A stretch of DNA of 18,507 nt from an uncultured Rhodobacter sp. Lineage in GTDB: Bacteria > Pseudomonadota > Alphaproteobacteria > Rhodobacterales > Rhodobacteraceae. Below the pieces are notes generated by a model, which was not told the origin of the DNA, did not search any database, and was given only the letters and a program-made list of their open reading frames with translations. Position numbers and translations under genes: made by a program. The stretch lies in NCBI GenBank assembly GCA_937901435.1, contig CALGTJ010000719.1, positions 1 through 18,507 on the forward strand. Direction: 5' to 3'. This document shows positions 14,525-18,507 of the stretch, in pieces; the first letter of the stretch is position 1; every line of letters starts with the position of its first letter.

Positions 14525-15598
14525 ATGGGCATGTGGCCATTCAAGACAAAAACCAATTCCAAAGCAGAAGCGGTTGAAACCCGCGCATCCGGCACCGGAT
14601 ACACGGCGGCAATCATGGCAGCGCGGCAAAGCTACATCACCGGCGCGTCGGATCTGGCAGAGCTGACCAGCGCAGCGCAGGCGGCTGTAAGCCTCTGGAG
14701 CGGCGTTCTGGCGTCTGCTGATGTGTCGGGCACCGATATGCTGGACCGTGCCACCATGGCGCTGCTGGGGCGTTCTCTGGCGCTGCGCGGCGAGTTCGTC
14801 GGCATCATCGACGGCGGCGGGATTGTCCCGGCGGTGGATTGGGACGTGAGCACCCGCAACGGCAGGCCGGTGGCCTATCGCGTGGGCATCCCTGAGGCAG
14901 GCGGCGGGCGATCTGAAACGGTTCTGGCGCAAGAGGTGTTGCATGTAAGGATTGGCAGCGACACGGCATCCCCATGGACGGGCACGGCCCCGTTGCAGCG
15001 TTCGGCTTTATCCGCCAATTTGTTGCACCAGATCGAAGGCGCGCTGCGCGATACATTCCGAGACGCGCCGATTGGTTCACAGGTGTTGCCCCTGCCAGAT
15101 TCCAGCGCAGAGGACATGGAAAACATGCGGCTGGCCATCCGTGGCAAACATGGCTCGACCCTGATTATCGAGGGCGTGGCGCAGGCAACGGCGGCGGGCA
15201 TGAATCCCCAACTAGGCCAGCGCAGAGACGATCTGACCCCGGATCTGGGCAAGGCTGAGGCGTCGGCAATGCTGGCGCAGGCGCGTGGCGCTGTTGTGGA
15301 GGCGTTCGGCATCCCGGCGGCGTATCTCAACCCGGCATCGACCGGCCCTGTTTTCAGGGAATGCCAGCGGGCGCTTGTCACCTATACGATGGCCCCGATT
15401 GCCAAACAGATCGAACAAGAGGCATCCGCCAAACTCGGCGGCGCTGTCCTGATCGACGTGGAAACCCCTGTGCAAAGCTATGACACCGGCGGCAGGGCGC
15501 GGGCGCTGTCGGGCATCATCAAAGCACTGGCCGAGGCACAAGCGGCGGGCATCGACCCGGCGGTGGCCATGAAGCTGGTGGGCTGGAATGGCGAGTAA
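14525..15598 (+). CDS. Phage portal protein (copy 2)
   Basis: Identical to the 357-residue portal at 4782-5855, behind the same GGAGGG ribosome-binding site (14513-14518). Confidence 0.9.
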   Translation: MGMWPFKTKTNSKAEAVETRASGTGYTAAIMAARQSYITGASDLAELTSAAQAAVSLWSGVLASADVSGTDMLDRATMALLGRSLALRGEFVGIIDGGGIVPAVDWDVSTRNGRPVAYRVGIPEAGGGRSETVLAQEVLHVRIGSDTASPWTGTAPLQRSALSANLLHQIEGALRDTFRDAPIGSQVLPLPDSSAEDMENMRLAIRGKHGSTLIIEGVAQATAAGMNPQLGQRRDDLTPDLGKAEASAMLAQARGAVVEAFGIPAAYLNPASTGPVFRECQRALVTYTMAPIAKQIEQEASAKLGGAVLIDVETPVQSYDTGGRARALSGIIKALAEAQAAGIDPAVAMKLVGWNGE

Positions 15599-15616
15599 AA
15601 GGGCGTGGCGTTTGAT

Positions 15617-16108
15617 ATGTCAAACCAGATCAAGCGCAGCCAGAAAATCAAGGCAGGGCACAAAGTTCAGCGGCGGGCGTCGCTGATCCTGTTGATTGCC
15701 GAAGTCATCACAGACGATTGGCGCGAAGGCGTCACCCCGACCCTGCTAAACCACGAAGGCACTTTGATTGCGTCCCTACGCTCTGGGCTGTGCCTCACTG
15801 GCATGGGCTGGAGTGACGCAAACACGGCAGCGAAGGAGGTTGTGGCCGAGGCTTTCCGCCAAGTTGGAGCCAAGCGGCCAGCGTGGCGCGAGGCGCAGCC
15901 GGAATGGACCGAACAAAGCGTTATCAGGGTAACACGGACACGCTGCGCGCAATGCGAGGGCACTCTGGAGATCGGGCAAAAGACATATTGCAGCCCCCGC
16001 TGTGCAAACAGTCACCGCGCCAAGGTGGCCTATCAAAACGACATTGAGGGAATGCGGGCAATCCAGCGCTTGCGAAGGAAGAAACGATTGGCGGCGCAAA
16101 ATGGATAA
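15617..16108 (+). CDS. Hypothetical protein with one zinc knuckle (copy 2)
   Basis: Identical to 5874-6365: 163 residues from the ATG, C110/C113/C125/C129 knuckle, AYQNDIEG motif and basic tail. An alternative GTG start lies at 15605. Function unknown. Confidence 0.7.
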   Translation: MSNQIKRSQKIKAGHKVQRRASLILLIAEVITDDWREGVTPTLLNHEGTLIASLRSGLCLTGMGWSDANTAAKEVVAEAFRQVGAKRPAWREAQPEWTEQSVIRVTRTRCAQCEGTLEIGQKTYCSPRCANSHRAKVAYQNDIEGMRAIQRLRRKKRLAAQNG

Positions 16109-16511
16109 CGGAATAACGCCATGGGCTGACGTGCGTTGCAAGTGGTGCGACGAACGATTGCCCCTAGAGCGAGATCCCCGGCGCGAATTTTGCGACAACG
16201 GGCGAGCCTGTGAGAGCGCCTACCACAACGATCTGCGGAGCGCGCGCAACCTGCTGGCCCGGATGGATAGGACATGCAGAGAATGCGGCGCAACATTCAC
16301 CAGGCAAACCGCCAGGGCGATCTATTGCAGCCTGGCTTGTGCAAAGAGGGCTTGCGGAAAACCCAGACACCCGATGACCACCAAAACCTGCACCGGTTGC
16401 GGGCAGGCATTCCAGACCCGGCGGATGGATCAATTCTATTGTTCGGAGCCATGCAGGCGGCGAAACCGGCGCAGGCGGCGTGCAAACACCTTGCCATCTG
16501 GCGACATGTAG
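16101..16511 (+). CDS. Hypothetical protein with three zinc knuckles (copy 2)
   Basis: Identical to 6358-6768: 136 residues, twelve paired cysteines in three units and an arginine-rich tail. It starts at the ATG that overlaps the previous stop by eight bases. Confidence 0.68.
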   Translation: MDNGITPWADVRCKWCDERLPLERDPRREFCDNGRACESAYHNDLRSARNLLARMDRTCRECGATFTRQTARAIYCSLACAKRACGKPRHPMTTKTCTGCGQAFQTRRMDQFYCSEPCRRRNRRRRRANTLPSGDM

Positions 16512-16553
16512 ACTTTGCTGTTCCCGACATAGATAGAGCTGGGAGGGCTGAAA

Positions 16554-16922
16554 ATGAGCAAGGTAAGCATGGCGCAGGCGTCAAAGATTTTTGACGTAAG
16601 TCGCCCCACATTGCTTAAACACCTGCAAAAAGGGAAAATATCTGGGGAAAAGATTGATGAATCTTGGCAGCTTGATCTGTCAGAGCTGGCCCGGATCTAT
16701 ACGCGGAGAGGTGAAACACCTGTAACCCCAGTTCATGCCCAGTTTCCAAAACCCGACATAGAAGAAACCATAAATTTACAAGCTGAAATCAGGGTGTTAC
16801 AGGCCGAGCTTAAAGCGGCTGAAAGGCTTCTCGATGAGCGGGAGCGTCACCTTGATGAGCTGCGCAAACTGCTGGACCGGCCCGACACTCGACCCCAAGG
16901 GCGGCGCTGGTGGCCGTTCTGA
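16554..16922 (+). CDS. Winged-HTH plus coiled-coil DNA-binding protein (copy 2)
   Basis: Identical to 6811-7179: MerR-like HTH, coiled coil and RRWWPF tail over 122 residues. Because this gene stays with the capsid module while the replication gene is swapped, a packaging role (small terminase) fits somewhat better than a role as partner of one particular replication initiator. Confidence 0.7.
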   Translation: MSKVSMAQASKIFDVSRPTLLKHLQKGKISGEKIDESWQLDLSELARIYTRRGETPVTPVHAQFPKPDIEETINLQAEIRVLQAELKAAERLLDERERHLDELRKLLDRPDTRPQGRRWWPF

Positions 16923-17058
16923 AGGTTAACAAAAGCATAAAGCGGTGGACATCACCCAATAAAGCCTTGCCCTGACTGTCGATCAGTCCATAGAATGTGT
17001 GAGCGCGCGGTGAACCGTCTAGATCTAGTTTAAAAATGTCAAAATCGATACAGCGCGC

Positions 17059-17097
17059 AAGAAAAAGCCCCGCAGGTGTTGGTCGCACCTACGAGGC
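17059..17097 (-). terminator. Minus-strand intrinsic terminator (copy 2)
   Basis: Copy of 7316-7354: 12-pair stem with two G-U pairs on the minus strand, 7-base loop and T5 run. It would end the second copy of the predicted antisense RNA. Confidence 0.75.
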
Positions 17098-17167
17098 ATA
17101 ATTTCAACAAGGGTGTCTTGTCGGTAACTTCCTATGCACAGCTTCACACGAAATGTGTCGCGCCGAC
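17061..17167 (-). ncRNA. Candidate antisense small RNA (copy 2)
   Basis: Copy of the predicted leftward RNA at 7318-7424, with the same weak upstream promoter-like pair (complements of 17198-17203 and 17174-17179). In a cell carrying both units, one RNA could act on both leaders and create cross-immunity or incompatibility. Confidence 0.42.
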
Positions 17168-17194
17168 AAGCCCCTTACATCAACAGGGTGCGAA

Positions 17195-17380
17195 ATGTCG
17201 CAAAAAATATCACTGAACGAATTGCCCCGCGCGCTGCGTGAGCATGACGTGAGCGTTACCTATCCGACCGTGTGGCGCGCTGTCGTCGATGGACGCATTC
17301 CAGCGATCCGCGAGGGCCGACGCTGGTTTATAGATCCGGCGAACATGCCTGAGATTGTCACCACGCTGGCGCAGAGGTGA
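17195..17380 (+). CDS. Small excisionase/AlpA-like HTH protein (copy 2)
   Basis: The protein is identical to 7452-7637 (61 residues, HTH_17-like). The gene differs by one silent base at 17350 (CCT in place of CCG for proline 52). The six-base gap to the replication gene is the same. Confidence 0.75.
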   Translation: MSQKISLNELPRALREHDVSVTYPTVWRAVVDGRIPAIREGRRWFIDPANMPEIVTTLAQR

Positions 17381-17386
17381 CGCGCC

Positions 17387-18507
17387 ATGACACATCAAGA
17401 AACGATACTGACCGAGCTAGGCAAGGCCGCGCTCGAATACGCGAGACGTGGCTGGCATATCATGCCCCTTCGAGCGGGCAGCAAAAGTCAACACTATCTA
17501 CCCAACGGGCAGAACGACGCGTCCTGTGACCTCGACCAAGTCAAAATGTGGTGGACACAATGGCCAGACGCAAACATAGGGCTGAACCTTGCGGCATCCG
17601 GGCTGGTGGCACTCGACCCCGACACCTACAAGCCAGACTGCGGATGGGCTGAATTTATAGCAGGGCGCGATCTGCCAGAAACGCTGGTGCAAACATCGGC
17701 GCGCGGTGGAAAGCACTATATTTTCACGGCCCCGGCTGGAGATCAATTTAAGGGCGCGCTGTGTCCCGGCGTGGAGATCAAGCACAAAGGCTACATCATG
17801 CTGGAGCCTTCGACCTTCGAGGGCAAACGCTACCAATTTGAGACAGACGACGATCCCGCACCCGTCCCAGAATGGGTTCCGCGCAAGATCCCTTTATCAG
17901 CGCAGGCGGCACCCAAAGCTGGATTCAGGATCGACACCGGCAGCTTCCCCACTCTTGACAGCTATAGCGACGGCCCGACCATGGGCGAGGTGGCGGAGGC
18001 GCTGACCTATATTACAGCGAATCTGCCCTATGACGACTGGTGCAAAGTTCTCATGGCTTTGCATGACCAGTTCGGCGCAGGTGGGCTGGCGCTGGCAGAC
18101 GAATGGAGCGCAACCGGCACAACATACACCCCCGGCGAGGTGGGAAAGAAGTTCACTAGCTTCAAACCCGGCGGCGGCGTCACAATCAAACGAGTATTTG
18201 GGCTGGCCAAGGATAACGGATGCAACCTGTCAGAGCTTGGCAGGAAACATCGGCCAGCGCGGCGTGAGGCCCGCAAAGAGGCGTTTAAGATCAACCCGCC
18301 GAAAATCAACCCGGCGGCGGAGAAGCTGGTGGCAAAGATCACCAAGGCGATCAGAGAAGCCCTGCCAGATCTAAAAGAAGATCCGTTCATAGACCCGCTG
18401 ATTGTCCGCGACATGATCGAGGGCGCGTTCTGGAGTGGGGCAAAGTCGCGGCTGTTCCTGCTGAACGAAACCGAATGCCTTGTGCAGTTCCCGGCCACTG
18501 AGGCTTG
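17387..18507 (+). CDS. Module B replication protein: Prim-Pol with PriCT_2 (partial, 3' end beyond window)
   Basis: An open frame of 373 codons runs to the window end without a stop. Residues about 10-165 match the bifunctional primase-polymerase (AEP-type) pattern: ALEYARRGWHIMPL, the metal-binding DPD at 77-79 in LVALDPDT, SARGGKHYIF with H110, and VEIKHKGYIMLEPS. Residues about 198-280 fit a PriCT_2 domain (EVAEALTYITANLPYDDWCKVLMALHDQ, ending VFGLAKDNG). The last part (RDMIEGAFWSGAKSRLFLLN) looks like the entry to a phage/satellite helicase domain that would continue past the window. It starts with the same 11 bases as the unit-A gene, then has no similarity to it: a DnaG/TOPRIM-type primase in A, an archaeo-eukaryotic-type primase in B. 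Missing length cannot be judged. Confidence 0.88.
   Translation, partial: MTHQETILTELGKAALEYARRGWHIMPLRAGSKSQHYLPNGQNDASCDLDQVKMWWTQWPDANIGLNLAASGLVALDPDTYKPDCGWAEFIAGRDLPETLVQTSARGGKHYIFTAPAGDQFKGALCPGVEIKHKGYIMLEPSTFEGKRYQFETDDDPAPVPEWVPRKIPLSAQAAPKAGFRIDTGSFPTLDSYSDGPTMGEVAEALTYITANLPYDDWCKVLMALHDQFGAGGLALADEWSATGTTYTPGEVGKKFTSFKPGGGVTIKRVFGLAKDNGCNLSELGRKHRPARREARKEAFKINPPKINPAAEKLVAKITKAIREALPDLKEDPFIDPLIVRDMIEGAFWSGAKSRLFLLNETECLVQFPATEA

Larger units (their letters stand above)
16923..17194. promoter_or_regulatory. Regulatory region upstream of module B (copy 2)
   Basis: Same sequence as 7180-7451. The promoter pair is at 16967-16972 and 16991-16996, CTAGATCTAG at 17019-17028, and the long inverted repeat at 17109-17176. 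Here it precedes an unrelated replication protein, so the leader and any antisense RNA would act on both replication modules alike. Confidence 0.68.
9744..17397. repeat. Shared block, copy 2
   Basis: This is the second copy of bases 1-7654. It joins directly to module A on its left, so one full unit A is 9743 bases, and to module B on its right. It carries g at 9754 and t at 17350 where the first copy has a and g. Each block end thus has its own linked variant, as expected if the left end of copy 1 and the right end of copy 2 belong to the module-B lineage. Confidence 0.97.

Noticed and set aside
18028..18498. Minus-strand 156-codon ORF and a + strand ORF at 18030 in another frame
   Set aside because: Both are shadows of the Prim-Pol frame, which shows clear family motifs and has no stop before the window end.

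Overview
This window looks like a tail-less, capsid-encoding phage satellite (or very small phage-plasmid-like element), most likely from a GC-rich alphaproteobacterium. The host call is an inference from base composition, codon use and the style of the head and replication proteins. I see no host genes, rRNA, tRNA, integrase, tail, lysis or relaxase genes.

Layout: the window is a head-to-tail repeat. Bases 1-7654 recur at 9744-17397 with an offset of exactly 9743. I found only two differences by eye, at 11/9754 and 7607/17350. After the first shared block comes module A (7655-9743): a TOPRIM/RepA-like primase-helicase gene and a non-coding region packed with CGGACAG-type repeats. After the second shared block comes module B (17398-18507, cut by the window end): an unrelated Prim-Pol/PriCT_2 replication protein. 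The switch falls 11 bases into the replication gene, so both proteins start with the codons for Met-Thr-His.

The shared block reads, all on the + strand: a promoter embedded in four copies of an ATAGGTAAGC-like half-site; gp6-like connector; a 26-codon ORF that resembles the start of a P27-type small terminase; large terminase; head-tail adaptor; HNH nuclease; HK97-fold major capsid protein; prohead protease; portal; two zinc-knuckle proteins; and a winged-HTH/coiled-coil protein. The genes touch or overlap by a few bases and probably form one head operon. A roughly 270-base regulatory region follows, with a + strand promoter, a textbook minus-strand intrinsic terminator and long inverted repeats. 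Together these suggest an antisense RNA over the leader of the replication operon. A small excisionase/AlpA-like HTH gene and the swappable replication gene come next.

How it may work (inference): the replication module copies the element as an episome or concatemer. The terminase, helped by HNH, packages it into capsids the element builds itself (portal, protease, MCP, connector, adaptor). Tails and lysis would have to come from a helper phage, as in capsid-forming phage-inducible islands. Unlike those islands, no integrase is present in the complete 9743-base unit A.

The repeat could be a real heterodimeric concatemer or array, or an assembly that walked twice through a block shared by two circular variants. 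Either reading implies two elements with near-identical capsid modules and non-homologous replication modules.
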